64,000 nucleotides of DNA from Mycobacterium xenopi (GCF_009936235.1 NZ_AP022314.1:124001-188000); one strand, 5' to 3'; positions 30,280 to 40,476 are shown, counted from the first letter of the stretch. The notes: generated by a model from the letters alone, not told the origin. Made by a program: numbers and translations.

Positions 30280-31632
30280 TCAGGCTGGCGCGTCGACGAT
30301 CAGTTGAAACTTGCGCGTGCGTGGATTGACCGGCAGATCATCGGTCGCAACGACGTCAAAAGCGACGTTGTCCATCAATTTCCGGTCGAGCATTTCGCGC
30401 AATCGATCCTCCGCCGCTGCGAGCGCCTCTGCGCGCTGGGTCGCGGCGAGCGATGAGTCCAAAACGACTTTGAAGATGAATTTGGTTTTGCTCACCATTT
30501 GCATTTGGAAGCGGGTGATCCCTGGAACGAAGATTCCGTTGACCGTGTACGGGCTGATGAAGTCGTCGACGCCATCGCGATTCGTGAACATCGGCACCTT
30601 TTCCGCGCGACCGATCACGCTATTGATCACGAGATATGGCGACGATGGATGTGTTTGCGCAAGCGGCCGGATAATGTCAGACATTCGATAGCGGATCAGG
30701 GGCTGGGTGTAGTTGAACAGATTGGTGACGAGAACGTGATCGTCGAAGATCTCGTAGATTATGTCGTCGTCGTGCAGCGTCATCGTTTGACCGTCCGGAT
30801 TCGCGAGGCCTTGCACGAGGTGTTCCGCTGTCCCGTAGATGTTTAAGGCACGGCAGTTGAACGCGGACTCGATTATCTCTTTGTCCGCGGGCGTCATCGC
30901 TTCTGCAGCGGTCGTTACGGCGATGGGGTTGACTTTCAGAATTCCCTTGTTTTGCTGCTCGGCGAGGATTTTAAGGCCGGTCGTGTAGCCGCCAATCACT
31001 TCCGGTTGAAACGTGTTTAGCTGTTCGACCGTCTGCGGCAGCGGCGAGTTGATTTCGAAGAATCGGCGGTCAACGAGCAAGCGTGCGATGCCACGCGTTG
31101 CCGAGCTCATCACCGACACGAAGGCGTGGTGGCCCGTGGCGGTGGCGTAATAGGCAATTCGAAATCGACCAGAACGCTTGCGTACCGGCCTTTCTTGGGC
31201 CAGGTTGCGGCCCAGCGCCGCAATACCCTGCACCCAATCCCGTTCGGAATACAAGAAGTAGCCGACCTCGCCCGACGTACCCGAGGTATGGACAACGTGG
31301 TACTCACCGAACAACAATTCGTTCGGAGCAGTCGATCGCGTCAAGAATTCAGCAATAGCGTGCTTCGTGATTTTTCGGTCCGTCACGATCCGATCGAAGT
31401 TTGCCATGAGCATCGACTTGGTCAATACAGGAAAGTCTTGCGGCACACATATTTCCGGATTGATGCCGTGCTCCTTGACAATTTCGGCATAATAAGGCGA
31501 TTTTGCCTTGATATGACGGACGAGGCGGCGGAATTTCTCGAGCTTGATCGCCTCGAGCTCCGGGCGCGACATTTTCGTGTTGCGCCTCAGCTCGCGCTGC
31601 TTTGCGAGAAGGGTCAAAAATGGCCAAGCCAT
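30280..31632 (-). CDS. Phenylacetate-CoA ligase-like (PaaK family) adenylate-forming enzyme
   Basis: This 450-residue protein activates a carboxylic acid as an adenylate and probably a CoA thioester. Visible motifs are the phosphate loop HTSGTSGEVGYF, the NIYGTAEH acid motif and the hinge-like IRYRMSDI. The family includes PaaK and coenzyme F390 synthetase. Base composition is visibly lower in G+C than its neighbours, with many A/T-rich codons, which suggests acquisition from elsewhere. It lies 31 bp downstream of a GAP-like transporter gene on the same strand. It could supply an acyl-CoA to the adjacent acyltransferases, but the substrate is unknown. Confidence 0.8.
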   Translation of the reverse strand: MAWPFLTLLAKQRELRRNTKMSRPELEAIKLEKFRRLVRHIKAKSPYYAEIVKEHGINPEICVPQDFPVLTKSMLMANFDRIVTDRKITKHAIAEFLTRSTAPNELLFGEYHVVHTSGTSGEVGYFLYSERDWVQGIAALGRNLAQERPVRKRSGRFRIAYYATATGHHAFVSVMSSATRGIARLLVDRRFFEINSPLPQTVEQLNTFQPEVIGGYTTGLKILAEQQNKGILKVNPIAVTTAAEAMTPADKEIIESAFNCRALNIYGTAEHLVQGLANPDGQTMTLHDDDIIYEIFDDHVLVTNLFNYTQPLIRYRMSDIIRPLAQTHPSSPYLVINSVIGRAEKVPMFTNRDGVDDFISPYTVNGIFVPGITRFQMQMVSKTKFIFKVVLDSSLAATQRAEALAAAEDRLREMLDRKLMDNVAFDVVATDDLPVNPRTRKFQLIVDAPA

Positions 31633-31663
31633 CGATTATGCCCTCACATGCGTCGTCACCAGC

Positions 31664-32479
31664 TCAGACGCCGCCAACGCCCTGAGCCACCAGCAACACC
31701 CCGCCCACTGTGCACATGGCGACCACGATCTTTCGCCGCTGAGCCCGCGCCCAGTCGTGCAGCCGTTGCACCAGCGCCTGGGTTTGCGCCGGCCTGGCCA
31801 GATAGCAGGCCAGGGTGATCTCGACGACCGCCAGCACACCGACGACGTAGGCGACGGCGGCGCTGACCTGCGTGCCGATCGCGGCACCCGAGGCCACGAT
31901 GATCGCGACTACGTAGAGCATCTCGTCGGCTCCGGGTCCCCCGAAGAAGAAGCCGACCACCCACGCGACCCACAAGGATCCGTTTTCCCACGCATTGCGG
32001 ATGCGGCTGAGCAGCCGCCCGAATACAGATTCGCCCTCGGGCGGCGCGCCATCCCCGCGCCGAAGCAGCCGCGCGACCGGGTTCGGGGCATCCGCGTCCG
32101 CCTCAGGGCTCGCTGTGTTGCCCCCCGATGTCGGTAGGTGCGCTCGTTGACGTCGGCGCGCCAGCGCGCGCACTGCCGTCAGCGCCGCGACCGAAAGCAC
32201 GATCACGCCCAACCCGAGTTGAATGTGCCGGGCGGTGGAACTCGCGGTCGTTCCCGGGGTGGCCAAATCGTGCATGACAGACCTAAAGGTGGGCGTGACG
32301 TGCAGTATGAACAGCGGAACCAGCAGGCAGGGAATACTGACCACCAAACCGCCGGCCCCGTAAGCGAGCAGGTTTTGCACGGGCCGCGGTCGGGAGATCA
32401 CCAGAAGGGTGAGGCCGATACGTATGGGATTGATTCCCGTGAAAAGCCCCAATCCCAGCATCAGCATCGAGCTCCCCAC
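31664..32479 (-). CDS. GAP/Sap-family lipid-addressing membrane protein 1
   Basis: This 271-residue protein belongs to the SfLAP family (sulfolipid- and GPL-addressing proteins). It has about six hydrophobic helices, the N-terminal pattern TGINPIRIGLTLLVISRPRPVQNLL and a central hydrophilic loop. Family members help move sulfolipid or glycopeptidolipid across the envelope to the cell surface. The start is a GTG. A paralogue with the same ISRPRPVQNLLAYG block lies at 35697-36500. It probably exports the lipopeptide made by the surrounding genes. Confidence 0.85.
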   Translation of the reverse strand: MGSSMLMLGLGLFTGINPIRIGLTLLVISRPRPVQNLLAYGAGGLVVSIPCLLVPLFILHVTPTFRSVMHDLATPGTTASSTARHIQLGLGVIVLSVAALTAVRALARRRQRAHLPTSGGNTASPEADADAPNPVARLLRRGDGAPPEGESVFGRLLSRIRNAWENGSLWVAWVVGFFFGGPGADEMLYVVAIIVASGAAIGTQVSAAVAYVVGVLAVVEITLACYLARPAQTQALVQRLHDWARAQRRKIVVAMCTVGGVLLVAQGVGGV

Positions 32480-32741
32480 GGCCGGAACCCTACCGGTTGC
32501 TCTTGCCTGTTGGCTTCTTTTGAAGGTTCTGGCCTGTGGAAGCTATAGCTGCTTGGGGTTCGCGGCACAGGCGGCCGTCGTCCCGACGCGATGCGCGGGT
32601 GGCTGGCCGAACATGTCGCGGGTTGCCTTGTCCCAGCCTGAGTTTGGTCGACCAAGCTTGGGGACTCGTGCCACATGGCAATAGCAAGCGGCCAAACGGT
32701 CGCGAGATTGTCGCGCGCTACAGCGCAATGAGCAGGAGGTG

Positions 32742-34148
32742 CTACTCGACCTCGCCAGTCAGACCGAAGTCGCCCAGCGTCTGCGCAGCCAGCTCACGCA
32801 AAGCGGCCCTGGTGTTCTCGGCGCCCGGCTGGTAGGCGCCGACGCTGATGCGAATCTTGTCCCGGATGCGCCAAGACTGCAGGGTCATCTGGCCGCCGGT
32901 TCGCTCAAGCAGCTGTCGCCTTTCCTGTTGGGCAGTCACCCGCGTCATGACGAGCTCGGAGTCGGTGCCATCGAGGCGGCACACCACCGAGCCGAGCTCG
33001 CCCAGATTAGAACAAAACACCGGCAGATTCGGGTCGGCATACATCACATCGGACAGCCGTATCAATGCTGGCTTTGGCAGGAACGAAGTCAGCCACAGGA
33101 GCCGCGACGACTCATCCTGCGTCTCACGCAGACTGCGCAGCGCCTGCTTAATAGCGGCGCGGAGGTCGCGCAAATCCGTCGTTACCCGCGTCGGATCGAC
33201 ACTGAGGCTGGCAATCAGCATTGCGTTCGCGCGGGTATCACCTTCGGTGCGCTCGTTTATGGGCAGTTGCAGGGTCACAGCGCCGTCACTGGCACGTCGA
33301 CGCCCCATGCGCTCGCCGAGTCTCACGGCGAGCCCGGCGACCAGCGTGTTACTCGTCGCGCCAAGGGCCGCCGCACGGGCATCCCAATCGACGACATCGA
33401 CCTGGATCATGACAGTAGGCACGACGACGACGTCATCCGCGTCGGCTGCAGGGATCGGGACCGGAGCTGGCGCCGACGGTCGAGCAATATCACGCTGCAC
33501 ACGACGGGCCAGTTTCGCCGCTGCGACAAGCGCTCGGGCAACCTCAGGTGAGTCCCGTGCTGTTTGGCGGGCGTCCTCAAGCACTGCGCGCAGCCGAGTA
33601 CGGGAATGCGGCGGTGCGTAACCAAGATCGTGCGTGTTGCCCAGGACTGCGTCAGCTACCGTGACGGCCAGCCCGAGGCCGTCAACCAGATAGTGGGAAA
33701 GCACCAGAGTGACCGCGGTGCAGCCATCTTTCAAGGGAAGAACGCCAAGATGCCAGCCGGGTCCCCATTCCGGATCGATAGGCAGTTGTGAGCGTTCGTC
33801 TGCCCAGTCGCTGAGTTCAGCGCGTGGACGCGCACTCTGGGCGATATCGATGTCCGACGGCCCGCGATCCAAGACCCATCGGGGCCGGGCGAACGGCAGC
33901 GGCGAACGCTCGATGCGTCGTCCCAACAACCCGAATCCGAGATTGCGGTGAAACTGCCGTAGCCCGTCGAGGTCGACCGCGTGCTCGTAGATCCACACGC
34001 ACTGGATGACGAGCTTCCGGCCGATAGCACGGTGCCCCGCGTACAAGCTGTGGTCCGCCAACGCAAGGAGACTGTCCACCCGCGCGTCGCCGTCGGATCC
34101 GCGGCGCTCGGATGATCCGCGTTCAGGACCTAACCGGGCACGCACCAT
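32742..34148 (-). CDS. Condensation-fold acyltransferase, paralogue 2
   Basis: This 468-residue paralogue of the protein at 28641-30050 carries the catalytic motif HYLVDG (His152, Asp156, Gly157). Long blocks such as LPIDPEWGPGWHLGV are shared between the two. The start ATG is preceded by no strong ribosome site, so the N-terminus may be up to about 25 residues shorter. It is divergent from the glycosyltransferase at 34395, with 246 bp between them for two promoters. Its role is probably O-acylation of the glycolipopeptide; the site is unknown. Confidence 0.75.
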   Translation of the reverse strand: MVRARLGPERGSSERRGSDGDARVDSLLALADHSLYAGHRAIGRKLVIQCVWIYEHAVDLDGLRQFHRNLGFGLLGRRIERSPLPFARPRWVLDRGPSDIDIAQSARPRAELSDWADERSQLPIDPEWGPGWHLGVLPLKDGCTAVTLVLSHYLVDGLGLAVTVADAVLGNTHDLGYAPPHSRTRLRAVLEDARQTARDSPEVARALVAAAKLARRVQRDIARPSAPAPVPIPAADADDVVVVPTVMIQVDVVDWDARAAALGATSNTLVAGLAVRLGERMGRRRASDGAVTLQLPINERTEGDTRANAMLIASLSVDPTRVTTDLRDLRAAIKQALRSLRETQDESSRLLWLTSFLPKPALIRLSDVMYADPNLPVFCSNLGELGSVVCRLDGTDSELVMTRVTAQQERRQLLERTGGQMTLQSWRIRDKIRISVGAYQPGAENTRAALRELAAQTLGDFGLTGEVE

Positions 34149-34394
34149 CAGCCGTCGCCGATACGGATCGATTCGCCCGCGACCCCGTGCAAGGCGTGAA
34201 CCTCATAGCGCAGAACGACGCCGCCCAGGCCGGTGCGGCCTTTTACGAGGTCAGACGAATTCACCACATGAGAGTAGAACATGCTAATCCGCGGCTCAGA
34301 GACCCACGTTGGTCGGCAGGCGTGGATGGGCGGAAGGGTCCGGTCTTCCCTCCGAGGACACGCATGGAAAGTGCAGGGAGCTAGGATCTCGGCG

Positions 34395-35663
34395 ATGAAA
34401 TTTGCGCTGGCTAGCTATGGAACGCGCGGCGATGTCGAGCCCTGCGTCGCCGTCACCCGTGAGCTGCTGCGCCGCGGGCACGAAGTGCGCATAGCCGTCC
34501 CCCCTGACCTGGTTAGCTTCGCTGAGTCGGCCGGATTTGCCGCCGTCCCTTATGGACCCGATGCGCGGCGGTTCCAGGATGCACACCGCGATTTCCTAGC
34601 GAACTTGTTCCGCAAGCCCTGGAAGGTCCGGGATCTACTGCGTTTGTGGGGCAAAGATTGGGCGCTGTTTACCCAATTCTGGAAAGAGACCAGCACGACC
34701 CTGATGGCGCTGGCCGACGGGGTTGACTTGCTGTTCACCGGCGTGCTTGGCGAGCAGGCCGCCGCCAACATCGCGGAGTATTACGGCATTCCCTTGGCCA
34801 CGCTGCATACCTACCCGATGCGGGCCAACGGCCAGCTCGCCACATTCCTGCCGACGCCGGTGGGCCGTTCCGTGGTGACGATGTCCGAGTGGCTGGAGAT
34901 GCCCCTGACCAAGAAGCTCGCGGACGCGCAGCGCCGTGAATTGGGGCTGCCGAAGGCGAAAGGCCTGCCGTCGCGGCGGATCACCGAACGCGGGTCGTTG
35001 GAAATCCAGGCCTACGACGAAGTGTGCTTCCCCGGGCTGGCAGCCGAATGGGCGCGGTTCGATAGCCAACGGCCTTTTGTCGGGGCTCTGACGGTGGAAT
35101 CGACGACGGACACCGATGACGAGGTCGCCTCGTGGATTGCCGCCGGAACACCGCCGATTTTTTTCGGTTTCGGCAGCATGCCCGTCGCCTCTCCGGTCGA
35201 CACGCTTGCGATGATCAGCGCGGCCTGCGCAGAGTTGGGTGAACGGGCGTTGGTATGTGCCGGCGGGACTGACTTCGCCCGCGCCCCCCACTTCGAACAC
35301 GTCAAGGTGGTCAGCGCGATGAATTACGCCGCCGCATTCCCCGCTTGCCGCGCAGTCGTGCACCACGGTGGCGCGGGCACGGCGGCCGCGAGCCTGCGCG
35401 CCGGAGTTCCCGCGCTAATCCTTCCGACGTGGCCCGATCAGACGCTGTGGGGAACTGTGGTGAAACGGTTGGGGGTAGGCACCTTCCGGCGCTTTTCGAC
35501 CACTACCCAGCAAACGTTGGTCGCAGACCTGCGCACCATCCTCGCGCCGCAATACGTCGCCCGCGCTCGTGAGGTCGCCACCCAGATGACGACGCCCGCC
35601 GAAAGCGTTGCCGCCGCAGCTGATCGCGTGGAGAACTACGCCCGGTTGCGCACCGTGGGGTAA
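34395..35663 (+). CDS. GPL-type glycosyltransferase 1 (GT1/GT28 fold)
   Basis: This 422-residue enzyme transfers a sugar from a nucleotide donor to the lipopeptide. The N-terminal acceptor domain opens with MKFALASYGTRGDVEPC, as in mycobacterial GPL glucosyl- and rhamnosyltransferases. The C-terminal donor domain carries HHGGAGT at residues 323-329. An AGGA site eight bases before the ATG supports the start; an upstream start would add 38 unconserved residues. It converges with the GAP-like gene 33 bp downstream. The sugar is not predictable from sequence. Confidence 0.88.
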   Translation: MKFALASYGTRGDVEPCVAVTRELLRRGHEVRIAVPPDLVSFAESAGFAAVPYGPDARRFQDAHRDFLANLFRKPWKVRDLLRLWGKDWALFTQFWKETSTTLMALADGVDLLFTGVLGEQAAANIAEYYGIPLATLHTYPMRANGQLATFLPTPVGRSVVTMSEWLEMPLTKKLADAQRRELGLPKAKGLPSRRITERGSLEIQAYDEVCFPGLAAEWARFDSQRPFVGALTVESTTDTDDEVASWIAAGTPPIFFGFGSMPVASPVDTLAMISAACAELGERALVCAGGTDFARAPHFEHVKVVSAMNYAAAFPACRAVVHHGGAGTAAASLRAGVPALILPTWPDQTLWGTVVKRLGVGTFRRFSTTTQQTLVADLRTILAPQYVARAREVATQMTTPAESVAAAADRVENYARLRTVG

Positions 35664-35696
35664 TCGGCCAAATCAAACCGTCAAGATGGTCGGAAA

Positions 35697-36500
35697 TCAG
35701 GCGCTGGCCATACCACTGACCACCAGCGCGACCCCACCCACTGTGCACATGGCTATGAGGATCTTTTGCCGGTGGGCTCTCGCCCAGTCGTGTAGCCGTT
35801 GCACGACCGCTTGAGTTTTCGCCGGCTTGGCCAGATAGCAGAGCAGGGTTATCTCGACAACGGCAAGCATTCCAACGACGAACGCAATAGCGGCGCTGGC
35901 TTGCGCGCCGATCGCGACTCCGGAAGCCACTATGAAAGTGAGTAGGAAAAACACCCCGTCGAGTGGCGGGCCTGATCCGAGGCCGATCACCCATGAAACC
36001 CACAACGATCCGTTTTCCCACGAGTTGTACATACGACCGAGCAGTCGTGTGATCGCAGATCCGCCTCCCGTCGAGGCATCCTGCGCACGGCCCAGCAGCC
36101 GCGTGATCGGGTTCGGTGAATCCGCGTCCAGAACCAGGGTCGAGCTGTTGCCGCCCGCTGCCGGCACCTGCGCTCGCTGTGGCCGGCGTGTCAACGCGCG
36201 CACTACCAGCACCGCGGCAATCGATAGCGCGAGCACACCTATGCCGAGTTGAATGTGCCGGACAGTGGAACTTGTGGCGAAACGGTCCGCGAAAGATTTA
36301 AGCACTCGTGTGTTGTGCAGCACCGCCAGCGGAACAACCACGGTGAACATACACGCTATGAGGTTTCCGACGCCGTAGGCGAGCAGGTTTTGCACAGGCC
36401 GCGGCCGGGAGATCACGAGCAGCGTAATGCCGAGACGCATTGGGTCGAATCCAGTCAGAAGCCCGCACCCTAGCGCCATCACTAGCAGCGAGCTCCACAT
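35697..36500 (-). CDS. GAP/Sap-family lipid-addressing membrane protein 2
   Basis: This 267-residue protein is a paralogue of the protein at 31664-32479, with the same ISRPRPVQNLLAYG segment, a hydrophilic central loop rich in Pro and Thr, and a conserved C-terminal block ending in IAMCTVGGVALV. It has about six predicted membrane helices. It is divergent from the third acyltransferase. Two addressing proteins in one locus could act as a pair or on different lipids. Confidence 0.85.
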   Translation of the reverse strand: MWSSLLVMALGCGLLTGFDPMRLGITLLVISRPRPVQNLLAYGVGNLIACMFTVVVPLAVLHNTRVLKSFADRFATSSTVRHIQLGIGVLALSIAAVLVVRALTRRPQRAQVPAAGGNSSTLVLDADSPNPITRLLGRAQDASTGGGSAITRLLGRMYNSWENGSLWVSWVIGLGSGPPLDGVFFLLTFIVASGVAIGAQASAAIAFVVGMLAVVEITLLCYLAKPAKTQAVVQRLHDWARAHRQKILIAMCTVGGVALVVSGMASA

Positions 36501-36911
36501 GGCCGGAACACTACCCTGTTGCCATTTGGCCGTTGGATTCTTCGAAGCTTCCCAGGTCAGTTCAGCTCGCCTGGCGCACGGTTTGTCGTCAGAGTGAGAG
36601 CTGGCGCCCGAAAAGGTTCATGCGCATAGCTAAGCGCTTACGGAAGCTTCACAATCCGCCATCGCGAAAGCATAGCTCTGACAAGGCATTTGCCGAAACC
36701 AGATATCAGCGGACGCACGACCCGTAGTCAGGAAATGTCGAGTGCTGCCGGGCAGCCGCAGGAGATCGGATCGCACCACGATTCGCAAAGGGTTAGCTGT
36801 GTTGTTTGCTCAGCCGGAGTTCGGCTCGATGTCGTCCGAGCGACGTGTGGTTTCATTGTTGCTGCATAGTCCAACCACTTAAAGGCATACGGTAAGAAGT
36901 ACGGTACAAAA
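36501..36911 (+). promoter_or_regulatory. Divergent intergenic region with TACGGTA direct repeat
   Basis: This 411-bp stretch separates two divergent genes and has visibly lower G+C than they do. I see no gene in it. A direct repeat TACGGTA occurs at 36888-36894 and 36900-36906, one turn of helix apart and immediately before the GTG start at 36912. It may be a regulator site or part of a promoter. Confidence 0.35.
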
Positions 36912-38222
36912 GTGGACAACGTACTCGATCCGCTCGACCAGGCCATGTTTGAGTTCGGCCGAGCGATGGGAGTCAACGTCGTGGTGCAAGCGGTCTGGCT
37001 TTACAACCGCGCGATCGACATCGACGGGCTGCGACAGTTCCACGACCGTCTTCAGCGGGGCCGGCTATCACGCCGCATCGAGTGTTCGCCACTGCGGTTC
37101 GGTCGGCACCGCTGGGTATCGTCCAACGGCTCATCCGATCTCGAGATCGTGGCGTTGCCCCGACCACGCGGAGAATTCGACGCCTGGCTAAACGAGCAGG
37201 CCAACACCCCGTTGGACCCGGAGCAAGGACCCGTATGGCACCTTGCAGTGCTCCCGTTCACCGACGGCGGCACCGGGATCAGCTTGGTCATCCCGCATTG
37301 CGTCACCGACGGCCTTGGCCTGTTCGAGGGACTGGCAGATGCTGCGCTTGGGCGCGACGACCCCATCGACTGGCCTGCAAGTGGGTCGCGCCGGCGCTGG
37401 CAGGCCGTGCGCGAGGATGCCCGCCAAACCGCGCGCGACGCCCGCGCCATCCGCCACGGCATCGCCTCCGCAGTGCGGTTGGTGAGACGCAGCCGTGGTG
37501 GCGCTCAACCCGCCACACCGCTGCCTGCCCTGCCGCCCGTCGGCGCCGACGAACCTATCGCGGTCCCACTGGCAACGATGTTCGTCGACACCGACGAGTG
37601 GGAGGACCGCGCACATGCGCTCGGAGGCAGCAGCACCGCGCTGCTCGCGGGACTGACAGCCCACCTCGCGCAGCAAAGGGGACGGGTCACCGCGGACGGC
37701 CTCGTCGCTTTGCGGATACCGTTCAACGAGCGCACCGCCGGGGATACTCGCGGCAACGCGGTGAGCAATGTCGACATCATGGTCGACCCCGCCCCTGTCA
37801 CGACGGACCTGCGCGGAATCCGGGCCGCGATCAAACAAGCGCTGATAGACCACCGCGAGCTGCCGGACGAAGAGCGGGCGATGTTGTCGGTCGTTCCCCT
37901 GCTACCCAAACGGCTGCTGAAGCTCGCCGGCAATCCAACCGGTGTCGTAGCAACCAGCCTCGGCGTGGTACCGCCAGCCGCCACACGCCCGGATGGCACG
38001 GACGCCGACTACCTCGCCATGAAGATGCACTACCCGGGCGTGACCACCGCGATGATGCACCGATTCGGCGGACTGCAAATTGTGGGATCGGGAACAGCGA
38101 ACGGACACGTCTTTGTCACTGTCCTTGGTTATCAGCCTGGCCAGCACAACTCGAATGACGGCTTACGACATGACCTTTCCAGTGCCTTGAAAGGCTTTTC
38201 GCTTACCGGCACGTTTCTCTGA
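36912..38222 (+). CDS. Condensation-fold acyltransferase, paralogue 3
   Basis: This 436-residue protein shares the fold and layout of the two minus-strand paralogues and has the catalytic motif HCVTDG (His129, Asp133, Gly134). It lacks their 30-40 residue N-terminal extension. It starts at a GTG and is followed after 19 bp by a glycosyltransferase gene, so acylation and glycosylation steps are probably co-transcribed. It is the most divergent of the three, which suggests a different acceptor or acyl chain. Confidence 0.75.
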   Translation: MDNVLDPLDQAMFEFGRAMGVNVVVQAVWLYNRAIDIDGLRQFHDRLQRGRLSRRIECSPLRFGRHRWVSSNGSSDLEIVALPRPRGEFDAWLNEQANTPLDPEQGPVWHLAVLPFTDGGTGISLVIPHCVTDGLGLFEGLADAALGRDDPIDWPASGSRRRWQAVREDARQTARDARAIRHGIASAVRLVRRSRGGAQPATPLPALPPVGADEPIAVPLATMFVDTDEWEDRAHALGGSSTALLAGLTAHLAQQRGRVTADGLVALRIPFNERTAGDTRGNAVSNVDIMVDPAPVTTDLRGIRAAIKQALIDHRELPDEERAMLSVVPLLPKRLLKLAGNPTGVVATSLGVVPPAATRPDGTDADYLAMKMHYPGVTTAMMHRFGGLQIVGSGTANGHVFVTVLGYQPGQHNSNDGLRHDLSSALKGFSLTGTFL

Positions 38223-38241
38223 ACGCCCGATTGAAGGAACC

Positions 38242-39510
38242 ATGAAGTTTGTGCTCGCGTGCTACGGAAGTCGCGGCGATGTCGAACCCTGCGTCGCAAT
38301 CGGACGCGAACTGCTGCGTCGCGGGCACGAGGTCCGCATAGCGGTCCCTCCTGACCTGGTCGGGTTAGCCGAAGCGGCGGGGCTGTCGGCAGTCGCCTGT
38401 GGACCAGATGCACGAGACGTTCTGGACGCCCACCGCAAGTTCTGGACCTGCTTTTTCCGAACGCCTTGGCGGGTGCGGAATCTGATCGAGCTGCGCGGCC
38501 AAGTCGGCGAGCCGATCATGCGGTGCTGGGAGGAGATGGCCGCGACGCTGAAGTCGCTGGCGGACGGCGCCGATCTGGTGTTCACCGGCCTGAATTTCGA
38601 AGACGCCGCGGCCAACGTCGCCGAGTACTACGGCATTCCGCTGGCCACGTTGCATTACTTCCCGCTGCGGGCCAACGGGCAACTCCTATCGTTTCTGCCG
38701 GCGCCGCTGGGGCGCGCGGCAATGACGGCGTTCTGGTGGCTGTCGTGGCAGGGAACGAAGAAGGTCGAGGACGCCCAGCGCCACGAACTCGGGCTACCGA
38801 AGGCAAGCGGCCCCTCGCCGCGACGGATCACCGAACGCGGATCCCTCGAAATTCAGGCCTACGACGAGGTGTGCTTTCCCGGGCTGGCCGCGGAGTGGGC
38901 GAAATTCGGTGGTCAACGGCCCTTCGTCGGTGCGCTGACGATGGAGCTGCCCACCGACGCGGACGACGAGGTCGCCTCGTGGATCGCGGCGGGAACACCG
39001 CCGATTTTCTTCGGGTTCGGCAGCATCGCGGTCGAATCTGCTGCCGACACGCTGGCCATGATCAGCGGCGCCTGCGCACAGCTGGGCCAGCGGGCGGTGG
39101 TGTGCTCCGGCGGAACGAACTTCACCGGCGCCCCTCATTTCGACAACGTCAAGGTGGTGAAGGCAGTAAGTTATGCGGCCACTTTTCCGGCGTGCCGCGC
39201 GGTCGTCCACCACGGTGGCGCAGGTACCACTGCCGCGGGTCTGCGCGCTGGCGTGCCCACATTGATCCTCTCGACAGACCTCGACCAGACGCTGTGGGGA
39301 GTGCGGGTCAAACGGTTGAAAGTGGGCACTGCCCGGCGCTTCTCAACCACGACCCAACAGTCGCTGATCGAGGATCTGCGCACCATCCTTGCCCCCCAGT
39401 ACGTTGCCCGAGCCCGCGAGATCGCCGCTCGCATGAGCAAACCGTCCGAAAGTGTCGCGGCCGCTGCGGATCTGGTGGAAAATTTTGCCCGCAAACGGCG
39501 TATTGACTGA
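38242..39510 (+). CDS. GPL-type glycosyltransferase 2
   Basis: This 422-residue paralogue opens with MKFVLACYGSRGDVEPC and has HHGGAGT at residues 323-329, exactly the same position as in the other three copies. An AAGGA site precedes the ATG closely. It lies second in an apparent operon: acyltransferase, this gene, methyltransferase, glycosyltransferase. It likely adds one sugar of the oligosaccharide; donor and linkage unknown. Confidence 0.88.
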   Translation: MKFVLACYGSRGDVEPCVAIGRELLRRGHEVRIAVPPDLVGLAEAAGLSAVACGPDARDVLDAHRKFWTCFFRTPWRVRNLIELRGQVGEPIMRCWEEMAATLKSLADGADLVFTGLNFEDAAANVAEYYGIPLATLHYFPLRANGQLLSFLPAPLGRAAMTAFWWLSWQGTKKVEDAQRHELGLPKASGPSPRRITERGSLEIQAYDEVCFPGLAAEWAKFGGQRPFVGALTMELPTDADDEVASWIAAGTPPIFFGFGSIAVESAADTLAMISGACAQLGQRAVVCSGGTNFTGAPHFDNVKVVKAVSYAATFPACRAVVHHGGAGTTAAGLRAGVPTLILSTDLDQTLWGVRVKRLKVGTARRFSTTTQQSLIEDLRTILAPQYVARAREIAARMSKPSESVAAAADLVENFARKRRID

Positions 39511-39630
39511 GACACGACTCAGGCTGTCGAGACGCTCACGGCCGCCGAGTGACACAGACCACCCGGGCCGACGCACGGTGTTCTGTAGGTGGCGCGGGCA
39601 TCCTGAATGGCGGGCGCTAACGGGAGGGGA

Positions 39631-40476
39631 ATGACACTGGCCACCACGCGCTTACGAGCACTACGCGACAACATGATTGAGCGTGCCGCGCTGGCGGTGG
39701 TCCAGGGTGCGCAGAGACGACTCTATCCGTACCTGACCAGGCGCGTCGACGATGACGTCGTCTTCCTCAACTACGGCTACGAGGAAGATCCGCCGATGGG
39801 CTTGTCCCTCGATGCCGCCGACGAACCCGACCGCTACCCCATCCAGCTTTATCACGCCACCGCCACCCAGGCCGGCGGCTTGGCCGGAAAGCGGGTGTTG
39901 GAGGTGGGTTGCGGGCATGGCGGCGGCGCGTCGTACCTGACACGCGCCTTGATGCCGGAATCGTATGTCGGGTTAGATGTCAACGCCGCCGGTGTCGAGT
40001 TCTGCCGTCGGCGCCACCAAGTGCCTGGATTGCAGTTCGTGCATGGTGACGCCGAAAATCTGCCGTTCCCGGCCGCGTCGTTCGATGCAGTGATCAACGT
40101 CGAGTCCTCGCACTGCTACCCGCACTTCGACCGATTCATCGCAGAGGTCGCCCGCGTACTGCGTCCCAGTGGAGCGTTCCTGCATGCCGATGTGCGCCAC
40201 CGTGCGGACTGGGCGACCCGAGCAGAGGTCGTGCTGCACAATGCACCCGGGCTGCGGGTGGTGTCGTGGCGGCAGATCGACGCCGAGGTGCTGCGGGGAA
40301 TGACACTGAACTCGGAGCGCATGCAGGCGTCGATGCAGGACGTTGCGCCTCGTATTCTGCGACGCTGGGTCCGCGACGCGGTGCCGGCGTACGGGTCGGC
40401 AATCTACCGGAACATCCAGAACGGACGAGACTCGTACCGGATGTACTGTCTGGTCAAGGCGTCAAACGACCACTGA
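39631..40476 (+). CDS. SAM-dependent O-methyltransferase, Rv2952/Fmt-like
   Basis: This 281-residue class I methyltransferase has motif I VLEVGCGHGGG (residues 89-98), NYGYEEDPPMGL near residue 47 and ESSHCYPHF. These are shared with Rv2952, which methylates phthiotriol lipids, and with GPL fatty-acid methyltransferases. It probably methylates a hydroxyl of the lipid or a sugar. I chose the ATG after GGGAGGGG although the spacing is short; an ATG 24 bp upstream is also possible. It sits between two glycosyltransferase genes on the same strand. Confidence 0.85.
   Translation: MTLATTRLRALRDNMIERAALAVVQGAQRRLYPYLTRRVDDDVVFLNYGYEEDPPMGLSLDAADEPDRYPIQLYHATATQAGGLAGKRVLEVGCGHGGGASYLTRALMPESYVGLDVNAAGVEFCRRRHQVPGLQFVHGDAENLPFPAASFDAVINVESSHCYPHFDRFIAEVARVLRPSGAFLHADVRHRADWATRAEVVLHNAPGLRVVSWRQIDAEVLRGMTLNSERMQASMQDVAPRILRRWVRDAVPAYGSAIYRNIQNGRDSYRMYCLVKASNDH

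Noticed and set aside
38466..39506. 346-residue plus-frame open frame inside glycosyltransferase 2
   Set aside because: It is an overlapping shadow in another frame, rich in Arg and Gly. The glycosyltransferase frame has conserved motifs from start to end.
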